Assembly: GCF_947623445.1 (NCBI RefSeq)
Contig: NC_135244.1
Span: forward strand, 3,968,001 to 4,032,000
From: Clavelina lepadiformis
Lineage: Eukaryota; Chordata; Ascidiacea; Aplousobranchia; Clavelinidae
Length of the DNA stretch: 64,000 nucleotides
Direction: 5' to 3'
Shown here: one piece after another, positions 48,171 to 59,960 of the stretch
Layout of the letters: each line of letters opens with the position of its first letter
Numbering within the stretch: the first letter of the stretch is position 1
Program-made: the position numbers and the translations under genes
The notes under the pieces: model-generated
What the model was told of the DNA's origin: nothing
The model's input: only the letters and a program-made list of their open reading frames with translations
Database searches by the model: none

Positions 48171-48253
48171 AAGTTCTTAAACTTTAGTAGACAAAATCAT
48201 GTTTCTAAAATCAGTCAAATCGTCATATTAATATAATCTGGTAACGAATATAT

Positions 48254-49038
48254 TTACAACGTACTTGTCTGCGTCAGGTCTGGACATTGAGTAGCTTTGT
48301 CATGTGCAACGCTGTCCGCCATTGCAACAACCACTTTGCCGTCCATCTTACAATCATACCGGCGGTCGGAAAGGCGCCCGCGTTCAGGTGGACTTGGTGA
48401 TGAATCAGTGTTTGTGTAAATCCCGGATCTATTTGTAGCACAGACTTCCCTTTCTTTTCTTTTGCGAAATTTTCGCTTTCTTCGTTCAAAACCAGGAGCA
48501 CGTTCAGCAAGAAGACTTTCATCCTTCGAAAACAATTTATTTACAAACGTTGGTCAACGCTGCGGCCTGTGTGACACTGAAGAAATTTGCTGACGGCGTT
48601 TGTTGCTAAACTTACAGTGGAGTCTTGGAAGTTTGGTCTAGTGCAGTTTGAATCTTTCTTCGGCTCTTCAGAACGATGAGTGGATGAAGTAGAAGAATTA
48701 AACGTGGGAGAAATCTGATGTAAAAATAAATTTGTTTAATTCTATAGTATTTTTTAAATCTAATATCACCCAGTAGGAGAACAACTCTCGACAAAACTGT
48801 TGTAAGAAAATATCAGTAGCCTATATCAAATTCTATGATATTTTCTAAGTTTTGTGTAATCCAGTATATTTATGTGCCAGATCGATGACGAATCCGAATT
48901 TGACACCTCAATACAAAACACTTTAGTTCGGAGTAAAAAGCACTAGAGCGAGAGCACTGAAGATGGAAACATTTTAACTGCAGTGCCGAAGTTTTTATTC
49001 AAAACTCAACTCACAGATTGAGGGTAACGTCCATTCAT
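48254..49038 (-). CDS. PNRC-like copy C, degenerate or redirected
   Basis: First coding exon 49038-49015 (MNGRYPQS, donor gtgagt) and a second from 48714 (ISPTFNSSTSSTHRS) correspond to copies A and D. Straight reading meets a stop, but a donor after DST (ACT/gtaagt, exon end 48616) and an acceptor (tttcgaag) at 48523 would skip it in phase, giving a 130-residue basic protein containing LLAERAPGFERRKRKFRKRK. YAGxxF and LPxPPxxW are absent. In another frame the end still reads LHMTKLLNVQT then stop, matching LHVKGLLNVQA of copy A, so the conserved tail has been put out of frame. It may be a decaying paralog or a new small basic protein. Confidence 0.5.
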
Positions 49039-49824
49039 TTTCAAGATTCTGCTCTCAGCGAAATGTTTCAATGCTTGATAACAATCACTAAGTCAAGATT
49101 TGGTTGTGAAATGAATTCCACAAAAAGGGTTCAAATAACACAAACCAACACGGGATATGTTCAGTTGCAATTACTTAGATGTTGCACAGACCTAAGATAC
49201 AAAAACATATAACAAAAATAAAAACTAAATTGGAAAGCTTGCTGTGTAGCAGTATATAACAAACTGTTAAAGAAATAGCTGCTGTTTGAAAACTTCTAAA
49301 TTATGTTCAAGTATAGATACATCAACATCACAGCAGCGCGACTTCATTACCACAGCACTATATTCGTGTAACTAGGATGACAATTCGTCGCATATTTCGT
49401 ATGACTGTAATATATTTGGAAGTCTTAATTGTAGGTCACAAAGATATATTATAAGCACTAAGTAATATACGTATATATATATTTAGGGTTGCCACTATTT
49501 CACAGGAAAATCGTGCGTTTCAAGCAGGTTCATAGTTCAAATTCACAGTTTCTTTCTAAACTAAATTAATGTAATAATACACCTAAATCCACTTTTTAAT
49601 CTACATCTAACTTCAACAAAACCTTAAATAGCTAAAATCAACTTTTTCAATGCCAATTCTGCTAATCTAGCCGTCTATATTTAATAACGGGCTGCGTAAC
49701 CTACATAGGGTGAAATGGTCACTTTATATAACCAAGACAGTTGAAAACAGTACAATTGTCAATTTCTTCAAAAAAGAGTGAAAAGCTAAACCAAACTACT
49801 AAACTTTACCAATATGGAAATATA

Positions 49825-49892
49825 AGCAAAATGCTGGTTGCTGCGTGAGATCCGCTAACTTACAAAGACCGAAAACGCTTAGGCGGTCGCTT
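49825..49892 (-). promoter_or_regulatory. Conserved 68-nt island, probable 5' untranslated exon of copy C
   Basis: 65 of 68 bases equal 57231-57298, far above the surroundings. On the minus strand it contains ggtcttt/gtaagttag, a consensus splice donor (exon end 49864), about 0.8 kb before the conserved acceptor (49073) ahead of the first coding exon. A 5' untranslated exon plus core promoter is the simplest reading. Confidence 0.5.
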
Positions 49893-51620
49893 ATTACAAA
49901 GAGTTCCGGTTAACATGAGACAGCAGATCGGCGTAGCCTAAATTATTAACAATAAAAAAAACGTAAAATAGCGGTTATCAGTTTTCAAAACTGCACATAC
50001 CTTTGTTTGCTTTGCACATCATTGTAACATTATCCATACGACTTATTCAGCTATTTGTAAGTTAGTTTTCGTAACTGAGCCGATTGGATAATCTCTGACA
50101 AAACTACTTTTATCATTTTATTTTTAAAAAATTCATCTGAATTTAACATTTTATTTACAAAATAAATGATCTATGATCTGTCAAGGCCAAACCAACCTCA
50201 ACATTGGCATGCGATCGCACCTATTGTTTTATGTAATATACGTTACAATTGTACATTCCATATTTCCACCCCAATACAACTTTATTTTATAACTTTATTC
50301 CTAAAATGTAAACATGATTTAAAATATGGAATTTTTAATATACATGAATAAAACGATTGCTAATTTATTGGCTTTAATATCAATTCTTCGAACACCTCTC
50401 GGTTCTCTATACTTAGCTCTCATGATTTTAAATCAATTTCGCATTTGCTCTGACAAAACACTCTGTCCTCATATGTATAGCCTATATAGATATCATTGCA
50501 TCGCTTATAGCCTGATTAGTTCTACCTTGCATTCAGAACGAGTAAAGTTTCTGTTGTAAACGTCTGCAATGAAAATGTTGTGTATTTAGCTTTTTTATAC
50601 GGTGTCACTCGCTCTATCCAACATTTTTTCTTTTCAAAATTATAGTGCCTACTGTGCAGCTAGGTTCTTTTGTATTGGTAGACATCTTTTGTCTTTTAGA
50701 TTGGTTAAAGCTGGTTCAAAATAAAAGCAAATTACATCGACCTGAAACTCACACAATTGACGCAAGGTGTGTGATAAGGCAATAAAAGCACAAAGACAAA
50801 GGAGATATTCGCAAGTTAACGTTTTTGTTGGACCGTTGTTCCACCTTGCTTTTGGATACTTTTCTGTAGATGTATTATTTATATACAAAGTAAATAGAAA
50901 TCAAAACTCTGAATAAAGTCGAAATTAGTTCAAAACTATACTTTTCAGGCTAAATTAAATCAAATGAATTTATGAGGTCAAATTGTATAAGAAATAACTT
51001 TCTGTATAAATTTTTCAAGGTTTATGTTGCATTTTTATTATATAAACTTTCAGCTGTATTGTGAACTTTTTAACTTTTAAACTGCCATGCGGCAATTAAA
51101 TCCAACAGAGTTTAGAGCAAAGAATTAACGTGACGCCCTTTATGGAAATGCAAAAGAATAATGCTTCACGATACCTACACTTATAATTTCACCACATTAG
51201 TTATTATTATTTCACCAATTAGTTTCATCATATACTTATACAAATTATTTCATAAACCACAAACAACATCTACGTTCATCAATGAATTGTTAAAACTTAG
51301 AAAATTTTAAAAGTAGCAAACTTCAAGTTGTGACGACCTGCAGTCTCACTGTTGGAACATATGCTGCGTCCTTGTTGTGTTTTCTTTACGAAGAAATTCA
51401 AAGTGTTCTTAGTTTATTGTTTCACTGAGTGACATTTTTTGGTCTATTCATATTTCTCGTCGAACACTCCCAAGTTATTGCAGTTGTGAGTTTAGCACGT
51501 TGCCAACTAATTTGTTGTTTTACTCAATAAACACGTATTGTTAACGAAAAACTACAATATCTATATTTATGCTTTTACTGTACCTATACATAAATGTTAG
51601 CCAACATTGTGTGACTACGC

Positions 51621-51806
51621 TTGCTTTATTTAGAAACACATATATGTATGTATACGTTCTATATGCAACGGACAGCAAGATTGTGGGCGCGTTTTTGTAA
51701 AAAATTTCAAAAAGCGATTTTTAAATCTCAAGAAACAATCTGGAGACGTCTGAGCTCTAAGGCTTACAGTCTAAGTCAAAGCAAGTTGGCCACCATTGAC
51801 AAATAG
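51621..51806 (+). CDS. Hypothetical small basic protein
   Basis: 61-codon frame; from the second or third Met it reads MQRTARLWARFCKKFQKAIF and then a Ser/Lys-rich end (SLSQSKLATIDK, stop). The pattern of Lys/Arg with Phe/Trp suggests an amphipathic helix. No relative, promoter or poly(A) signal recognised. It lies just beyond the duplicated segment. Confidence 0.25.
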   Translation: MLYLETHICMYTFYMQRTARLWARFCKKFQKAIFKSQETIWRRLSSKAYSLSQSKLATIDK

Positions 51807-52009
51807 CAAAGATTTGTTGAAAGAGATTCATTGACTGGTGTGGACTTAAAAGTTTAGTAATGATCATTTTCATTGAAAATCTTTGAAACACGATACCCCC
51901 CATCCTAATAAATTTTACCAAAATCTATTCAGCCGGTATATGATAATCATGTTTCATTTAAAACAAAATAACACATCGCTCAACATGAAAACTCCACTGA
52001 TTCTCTATG

Positions 52010-52290
52010 ACACAGATACAAGCAGCTTTTCCTTGAGTTTCTATTTAAAACAGAGACGGGTAGACTGTAGAGAAATAAAGACAAATTTCAGGTGACTAGT
52101 CCAGATCCAATGAGTAAACAACGCGGAGATAACTTAGCGGGAAATTTTGCATGACAAAAGCTTTGCCGAAAGCAAGCAAACAGCGAGACTGCAGAGCCGT
52201 CACTATTGTACTTTTCAAGTCAAGGAAATCTGTTATTTGCGAAAATCTCATTTTAAAGCAAAACCGGCTGTAAATCTATTGTTCGTTACT
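52010..52290 (-). repeat. Inverted copy of the dispersed block
   Basis: Read on the minus strand this matches 59670-59960 on the plus strand: aacagatttccttgacttg, acaatagtgacg, tttcccgct, tatctccgcgtt and aagctgcttgtatctg occur in the same order in both. Orientation is opposite to the other three copies. Confidence 0.8.
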
Positions 52291-55200
52291 TATTCTAAAT
52301 GAGGATAAACGATCTTCTCCAAGTGAAACAAAGACCAGGATAGCTTTTATTTAAAGACAATACAAATTTCACAATTATCACAAAATATATGAAATATCCG
52401 CGTCCAAATTTCAGCAAGTTTCTTAATGAAATGGAATAAGTTTTGCTTTTGGATTCCACAGTGACCTATTAACTATACGGCATCACTAGATCTTTGAGTA
52501 ACCTTAAAATTTTAAATATTGATTTTTATTGTTGTAAAATTTTTTGCATCATCATGAAAGTATTGGACGATGATTATATGAAGGTAACTATAAGCGTGAA
52601 ATAATCTCGTGAAAGGTAAAAAATAGCTTTATTAAACAAATTCTAATTGAAGTTAATTGTTTTATAAATATAGAATTTTCACAAAATAGCAAAAGAGATA
52701 GCAAATGTGTTTGCAAAAAGTGCCGAATGAGCTGAGTATATCTGGAAATATTTGAAACTTTATTGAAATGTTTCAAGACACATAGTTAACGTGATTTTCC
52801 TTGAAGATCAGTCTTTTCCCAAAATTTTTCAAGTTTAAAGATTTCATTCATTGATGTAGGTATGGCTTGTATAGGTTATGAAATAATTTGTACGTGACGT
52901 ACGTACGTACGTACGAGACGACGCAATTGTTTTCGTTAACAAATTATATCGATCAGACGATTTGACTTTTTTCAGAAACATGAATTTTTCTTCAAAACTT
53001 TAAGAGCTTAAAGTGAAGAATTACATTTAACAAAGGAATTTGAAGGAATTTTAACTAAACCTGTAATTTTTTATAATTCTTGATTACTGTCATTACAATT
53101 ACTTCAAATTATTATTTTTTAAGCAAAATTCCCGCAAAGAGAGTTTTCCAGATTACAAAATTTTAATAAAGTGATTTCGATAATTGTGCTGACTGCTTTT
53201 GATAAATCACAATGATGAAAATACTGTTTAACATTGCGCAGGCTTGTGTTTTACCATCACTAAAAGGGAATACTTATCTCTTTGTCATTATAGCAAAACA
53301 GTGTTAGTCCAATAAAACATGGGCATTGTTTTACAACATTTCAATTGCCCATTTATTTTTATGGCGTTTTTATGTGTTTGAGTGTCAATTTGCTTTGGTA
53401 TCAAAACACAACGTTGATTTCACTCATCCCGTTGTCTCAAAATAATAATTCATTTCCTGCAACACAACAAGAAGTGTCTTTTCCCGGTAGTTTTTTTATT
53501 TTCATGCTTACACCTATAATATTTGTAAAATTAAATTACCATAAAATACTGTAATATCGTTTTTAGTAGAATGAATATAAAATGATCATGTGAGCACTGC
53601 GTCATGAAGTGTTGTTGGGAGGTTATCAATTTTCACTACACATTGCTTGTACGCGTAAATACTGTAGAATTATATTTGCCCTGGATCTCTAATGACAATT
53701 TAAACAATAAAGATGTTCGTAAAACCAAAATTTTCAATGTTCTAAATTGAATTGAACGACCAATTACTAATGTTTATAACCTACTTTCACGCGAGTTTGA
53801 ATTCAAGTGAGACTTTTTATGTGTTATGAAATAAATGTTTTGATATAGTTTTATTTTTTTCGAGTTTTCGAGCTGTAAGGCATATGTACTAAGTATGGTC
53901 TTGGAGTCTGCTTCCCTAATAGATTTCAACCACAATTCCATAACCATAACTTCTAACCTAGCGCTATTTGTGACGCAACCACATTCAAAGCCCAAACTCG
54001 CAAACTCAACACTTTGTAACTGCAAACACACATTGGTGGTTGAAATATATTTTGGCAAATGGAAATTATTTTATGGTATATTTGAAAGAATTTGAAAAAA
54101 ACTTGTGTGTATGTCTTTGTTGTTATCCTCAAATATTGTAAGAGAATATTCACACTAATCACAATGTTTGGGAGTTGAACTGTGTTTTGCTAGCGTTCGT
54201 GTCTTGCTTGATATTTATTTGTACCCTCTAAAGAGAGCGTAAATGTCCGCCCAAGCACCTGGCTTGCGCTGATTGCTACAATTTCGAGTGACTATGATAC
54301 GTCAGGGTGAGACAGAGACGATAGAAGGAGGGTACAAAGGTCGGTCGTGGTTTTGAACCTTTGTCATTCCCTTTTTATGCTTACGCAAGTGCCGTGTTAA
54401 TATTCAAGACTTTGACAGCAACCAGTGGAGCTTTTGTCTGGTTGTGGCGGCCAACCGTTAACTAGCAAGAGCCTCGTACAATGGGCCGACCTAATTTCGT
54501 TACAGATGTACCGTACAAGAACTTAGCGGTGGAAATACTTTTATGAAAAATATCTTCTATTTGTGCATTCATTTTCCATTGCTCAAAAACTCAGAGTCGA
54601 TTTACAACATTGAAGTTGAACTTTTAACATATAAGTGTAACATGTAATGTAGGTTATTTTGAAACAGTGGTAAAAACAACTTTGTGTTTTGTTGTTGAAG
54701 CAGGCTTATAACGAAAAACACACGCAATAAAAATAAATAGCAATGGAAATATTTTGAAAAAATTGGATATCGTTTTTGAAGTAACATCGTCTTGGCCTTT
54801 CGATGATAATACAGCAGTTTGCTCTTTTGTTGCAATATAAAATGTAAACAAGCATATTGATAAACGCGCCAAAAACTGCATATTAGGCTTTATATGAAAG
54901 CAATCAATACAAATTTGGTAGCTCATTTCAATTTTTGCTCAAGAAAAGACAAGTCGTTGATTTTCCGAGTTCGCCAGTTTCGACTTTGCATGCGTTTGCG
55001 GCACTAGGACAGTAGTTACCATAGTGGCTTAAATCTATTGAGAAAGCAGACTTCAAGATTATAATGGCTTAGTACAATGCTTTATAGCTGGAAAACGACA
55101 GGGGAGAAATTTAGGTATTATTTCGGAAATGTTATTTACATAATACATAAAAAGTCTAACAATCAAACTTAAAATCAAACTCGGAGAAGGTTAAAAGATT

Positions 55201-55849
55201 CATGAATGATCGTTCAATGGCATTTTTAAATTTAAAAATTTTAGTTTACAAACATTTGCATTTTTGAAATTCTAATCAAAGATTCAGATTTTCGTTCAAA
55301 AAACAATATCACTTTGCATTAAGGAAATTTAATTTTTCAATATTTATACGTGTTATCATAAAAATTTCAAATTGTCGAGAAAAAAAAACTTCTTTTTGGC
55401 TGCAGAAAATGAAATAAGATTTTGAAATAGTGAGTGAAGGCAACGTCGTGTTTTGAAATCAACTCTTGTGTTAGAACAAGACCACAAATAACACAGCAAA
55501 TAAAATGGCGATTGAATGTTATAAAACGATGCATATCATTGTAATTATAACACTCTCTTGTATAATAACAAAGAGATAAGCATTCTCTTTTTGTGATTGC
55601 ATATAAAACACAAACAGGCACAGTATAAAACAGCATTTTCATCATTGTGATTTATCAAAAGCAGTCATTACAAGATCGGAAATCACTTTAATAAAAATGT
55701 TTGTAACAGGAAAATTCTTTTTGGGGGGAATTTTTTTTTTTAATTAATAACTTGAAGTGATTATAATGAAAGCAATCAATTATAAAAGATCAAGTTTTTT
55801 TTCAAAATAATCCATTAAAATTCCGTTATTAAAAACTTCTTTTTTAAAG
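52291..55849. other. Spacer between the duplicated segments
   Basis: No gene recognised. It has an ACGT tandem run at 52898-52914 and an 11-bp inverted pair tttgtaccctc / gagggtacaaa at 54220 and 54329, perhaps a small decayed MITE. The 52820-52890 stretch (cattcattgatgtagg; ttatgaaataattt) resembles 60670-60715. Confidence 0.4.
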
Positions 55850-56019
55850 TTGCTAAGTTTTGAAGAACGAAATTGTGTTTCTAAAATCAGTCAAATTATT
55901 CTATTTATATAGCCTAGTAACGAAATTATTTACAACATACTTGTCTACATTAGGTCTGGTCATTGAGCAACTTTATAAGGCATAACGCCGTCCGCGAGAT
56001 GTCGGCTTAGAGCCCATGA

Positions 56020-56602
56020 TCAAGTGGATTTGATAATAACGCTGTGGCTGGGAAGCGACTGAATCTGTGCAGAACAGGCTACACGTTTATTCTTTTCTCG
56101 ATTTCTTCGCTGATTTATTTCAAAACCAGGAGCACGTTGAGCAAGATGTGATGACCTTGTATTTGCAAGGAACTTTTCTTCCATCAAAGACAATTCATTC
56201 TGCAAACGTTGGTCAACGTTGCGGCCTGTGTGCCACTGAAAAAAATTGCTGACTGCGTTTGTTGATGAACTTGCACAGGATTTTTGAACGTTGGGTGTAC
56301 TGTTGTTTGCATCGTTCCTCGGTTCTTTGGAACGATGATTGCATGATGCAGAAGAATTAAACGCGGGAGATATCTGATAAAAATAAATTAGTTTGTAAAT
56401 TTCTATGATACTTTTTAAATTTTGTATAATCTAGTATAGGAATGTAACAGATCGACGACGAATCGGATTATGACACGTCAATACAAAACATTTGAGGTCA
56501 ACGAAAAAACACTAAGGCCAGAGTAGATGGAAACATTTTAACTGCAGTGCCAGTATTTTTATGCAAAATGCCACTCACAGGTTGAGGGTAACGTCCATCC
56601 AT
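56020..56602 (-). CDS. PNRC-like copy D, lacking the conserved decapping motifs
   Basis: Coding exons 56602-56579 (MDGRYPQP, donor gtgagt) and 56373-56020 (acceptor tttttatcag), phase 0, 125 residues. Its first exon recalls the GGERYNIP start of vertebrate PNRC2. The second exon is open throughout (ISPAFNSSASCNHRSKEP ... LAQRAPGFEINQRRNREKNK) and stops before any YAGxxF or LPxPPxxW. Beyond the stop the DNA still encodes CLIKLLNDQT and a stop in another frame, the remnant of the PNRC C-terminal helix. It is paired with copy C by the segmental duplication. Either a pseudogene in progress or a truncated protein of new role; the conserved APGFE block with copy C hints at past selection. Confidence 0.5.
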
Positions 56603-57230
56603 TTCCAAGATTCTGCTCTCTGCGAAATGCTTCAATGCTTGATAACAATCAATGAATCGAAATTGGGTTGTGAAATGAATTCCACAAAAATGGTTCAAAT
56701 AGCACAAACCAATAAAGTAATTACTTAGATATTGCACAGGCTTAAGTTAAAAAATATATAAAACAAATAAAAACTAAATTGGAAAGCTTGTTGTGTAGCA
56801 ATGTATAATAAACTGTTAAAGAAATAGGTGCTGTTTGAAAAATTCTAAATTATGTTCTAGTAGAGTAACAGCAACTTATGGTTTTGCTTCGCCACTTGAA
56901 TCCAAACCTTGGTTTTATTTGGAAATTAAACATATTTATTGTTTGGTCTCTTATATTATAACCCAACCTGAATACATCGGCATCACAGCAGCGCGACTTC
57001 ATTGCTACATAACTATATTCGTAAAACTAAGATGACAACCCGTTACATATGTTGCATGACTGTCATATGTATAAAGATCTATAATTATATCGTTATACGT
57101 TACAAGGACATTTATAGTCACATGATACAGTATTATATGTTGAAGGCGGTTGAAGAGATCTATAAAGAATTTGTTCAAAAAAGAGTGAAAATTAAACCAA
57201 ACTAATAAACTCTACCAGTATATAGAACTA

Positions 57231-57298
57231 AGCAAAATACTGGTTGCTGCGTGTGATCCGCTAACTTACAAAGACCGAAAACGCTTAGGTGGTCGCTT
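57231..57298 (-). promoter_or_regulatory. Conserved 68-nt island, probable 5' untranslated exon of copy D
   Basis: Counterpart of 49825-49892 with three differences. The minus-strand donor cttt/gtaagt (exon end 57270) lies about 0.63 kb before the conserved acceptor at 56637 preceding the first coding exon. Confidence 0.5.
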
Positions 57299-58257
57299 TG
57301 ATATTTACTGCAAATAGTTTCACTTGAAATAAAAAAGCACATCAGCTAATAGCTTAATTTATTAGTAGTAGAAGAAACGTGGAAAATGGCTGTTGCCAGC
57401 TTCTAAAGTTGCACAAATGTTTCTTTTCTTTGCACATCATTGTAAAATTATCTACACGACTTGTTCAACTACATGTATTTGTAGTTTTCGTAACTGATGC
57501 GATAGCATAATCTCTGACAAAACTACTTTCATCATTTTATCTTTATACATAACTGCACTTAACAGTTTATGTTAAAAGATATTGCATGTGACCAATAATC
57601 CACCAACGCCAAACTAAACTCAACGTGGCAGGCAATATCATCAATTGTTTTTATTTAATACGTAGCAATTATCATTCCATATTTTCGCCTCAGTACAACC
57701 TTATGTTTCAACCCTGTTTCTTGCGATTTGAAATTTGCAAATCAAACGGTTGCTAACTTCGTGGCTTTAATATAATTCTTTTAAAAAACACCAGTTTTCA
57801 TGATTTTGCTCTGATGATTTTAGATCAATTTCGCACTCGCTCTGACATTACGCTCTGTCACCACATATGTAGCCCACAGCAAATTGTTGCATGGTCTAGC
57901 GTAGTTAGTTCTACCTTGTATTCAAAACAGGTAAAGTTACTGTTCGAATAGTCTTCAATCAAAATGTTGGCTTCTTTTATAGACCGAGCCTTTTAATTTG
58001 GTGCTACTCGATCTACCCGACATTTTTTTCTTTTTTCTTCTCACCAATATTGCGCCTACTGTGCAAGTCCTTTTGTATTTGTAGAGTTCTTCTGTCTTTC
58101 ATATTTGTTAAAGCTGGTTCAAACTCAATGCGAATTAAAACGACCTGAAACTCACGCAATTAATTGGCCCTAGATACGTGATAAGGTAATAATAGCACGA
58201 AGACGAAGGAGACATTGGTTAATTAACGTTTTTGTTCGGTCATGTGGTTCCATTGGA

Positions 58258-58900
58258 CCATCAGTTTGACCATACTCTTTAAGATTCTTTATGACCATAC
58301 AGACCATACTCTTTAAAACTTTTTATGACCATATAGACCAGGGGTGGCCAAACTGCGGCTCTCGAGCCGCATGCGGCTCTTTGAGCCTTTGATTGCGGCT
58401 CTTTAATGAATTAACATTGTTGAATTAGACATGCATTTTCCCGGTCTAGACGAGTTGTTTGATCAGATTATGAAACAATGCGTTCTATCACACGTAGTAG
58501 CAATGGACTCATCGTTAGTAATAATCAGATTACACTCCAAAAAGTACATTATTGTACAGAAGTGTGCTAACTTGTACACTGTAGTTAAGTAAACTGTCAG
58601 ATTGAAGCTGTACGTCAGGGCTGACCTAGTTTTAAGTCTTGGTTACGGTTATACTAATAATTGTAAATTGCAAAAAGAGTTGGTGAAGCCCGGGTGGAGA
58701 CTCATAGTATCACCACGCAGCACTAATGTTTATCAATATAGCTGCACTTCGTTGTAAGTGAATAAATTCGTGTTTTTTATTGTTTTGTGTTGTGGCTCTT
58801 TTAAAACTAGAATTTGTTATATGCGGCTCGAGCATGAAGCAGGTCTGGCCACCCCTGATATAGACCATATTCTTTAAGACCATTCTCTTTATGAGATCAC
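58258..58900 (+). repeat. Tandem repeat interrupted by a hAT element
   Basis: Units of the form gaccatactctttaagattc / ttttatgaccata recur at 58258-58338 and continue as tagaccatattctttaagac after 58858. The hAT copy splits the array. Confidence 0.75.
58339..58857. mobile_element. Non-autonomous hAT element, 519 bp
   Basis: Ends CAGGGGTGGCCAAAC and GGTCTGGCCACCCCTG, flanked by perfect 8-bp duplications atatagac (58331-58338 and 58858-58865). gcggctc motifs cluster at both ends. No transposase sequence. Confidence 0.93.
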
Positions 58901-59659
58901 AAGAACTGTCTATATCGAAATAGTTTGTAAGAAGTTTCTTTAAAAACCAACTATTCAAACTTTTTGGTGTAACTTATTCTATTTTCATTCGACTTTCAGC
59001 TTATGTGAAATTTTTTAATTTTGAACTACCAGAGGATAATTAACTTCATCAAGGTTCATAGCAATGAATCCATGTCATGTACGTTAAGCGAAGGGAAATG
59101 GATAACGCTTCGCCATGCTTATACAAATTATTTCTCTCAAGCTATTTACTCACAAGCACCATCACCATAGATAAAAGAAATTTTTAAACTTAGAAAGTTT
59201 TTAGCAAAAGCCATAACTTCTACTATAAGTTTAAGTTAAGTGAACCTTTATGGTAACGTTCAATTCAAGTACCCAGCACAACTGATGCCTTTTGCAAATT
59301 AATTTGTTACATCTTTTGCTCTTGTGTGAGTATTCTATTTATAAAAAAACCTCACTAAAATTTTAGTTTATAAAGATATTTTGTTTAGCATTTTTCTGAT
59401 TATTAAATACTTATAAATATTATAGCATTGACTTTTAGTTGCATAATCAGAAAAAAATTAGTTTAAGACAAAGTCAAGATTTTAAATTTTAAGGTTAGTC
59501 AAAAAATATTCATATCTTATGATGTTGTTAGGTAACAGTGGACTTCATAAAAGTAATTTATTTCATTTCGTATTTAAGTTTGCTCAAGTGTGGAGACGGA
59601 TTTTTCATACATATTGCGATATTTGTGAATTTTTGTTTGTAATCAAGAATAACGTTCAA

Positions 59660-59960
59660 ATACTTCTCCGAATAACGAGCAATACGTTCACAGCCGGTTG
59701 TTTTAAAGTAAGATCTTCACAAATAACAGATTTCCTTGACTTGCAACGTACAATAGTGACGACCTGCAGGCTCGCTCTTGGAACATCGAGTGCTTCCTCC
59801 AAACCTCACCATATGTCGTGCAAATTTTCCCGCTGCGCTATCTCCGCGTTATTTGCTCATAGACACATGATTTGTTACCTGCTGTTTTTCTTTATGTGCT
59901 CGTCTGTATTTTTTAGCAACTCGTAAGCATCAAGCTGCTTGTATCTGCTGTGTAGTTTTA
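59660..59960 (+). repeat. Dispersed block, best-preserved plus-strand copy
   Basis: Matches the inverted copy at 52010-52290 over about 280 bases, the 51331-51370 segment and, more weakly, 41926-41990. A 135-codon frame across it (59519-59926) is not maintained in the other copies. Confidence 0.75.

Larger units (their letters stand above)
48170..51370. repeat. Segmental duplication, left copy (carries PNRC-like C)
   Basis: Collinear with 55850-59800. Anchors: gtttctaaaatcagtcaaat (48201 and 55877), gttggtcaacgytgcggcct (about 48549 and 56210), the 68-nt island (49825 and 57231), aaagctggttcaaa (about 50707 and 58111), and gtgacgacctgca at 51331-51343 against 59757-59769. Identity varies widely along the length. 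Confidence 0.8.
55850..59830. repeat. Segmental duplication, right copy (carries PNRC-like D)
   Basis: Collinear with 48170-51370. It is longer because it has gained a 519-bp hAT element and a short tandem repeat (58258-58900). Confidence 0.8.

Noticed and set aside
59519-59926. 135-codon open frame on the plus strand
   Set aside because: It covers the dispersed block; the same frame is not kept in the inverted copy at 52 kb, and the composition is Phe/Leu/Cys-rich as in chance frames.
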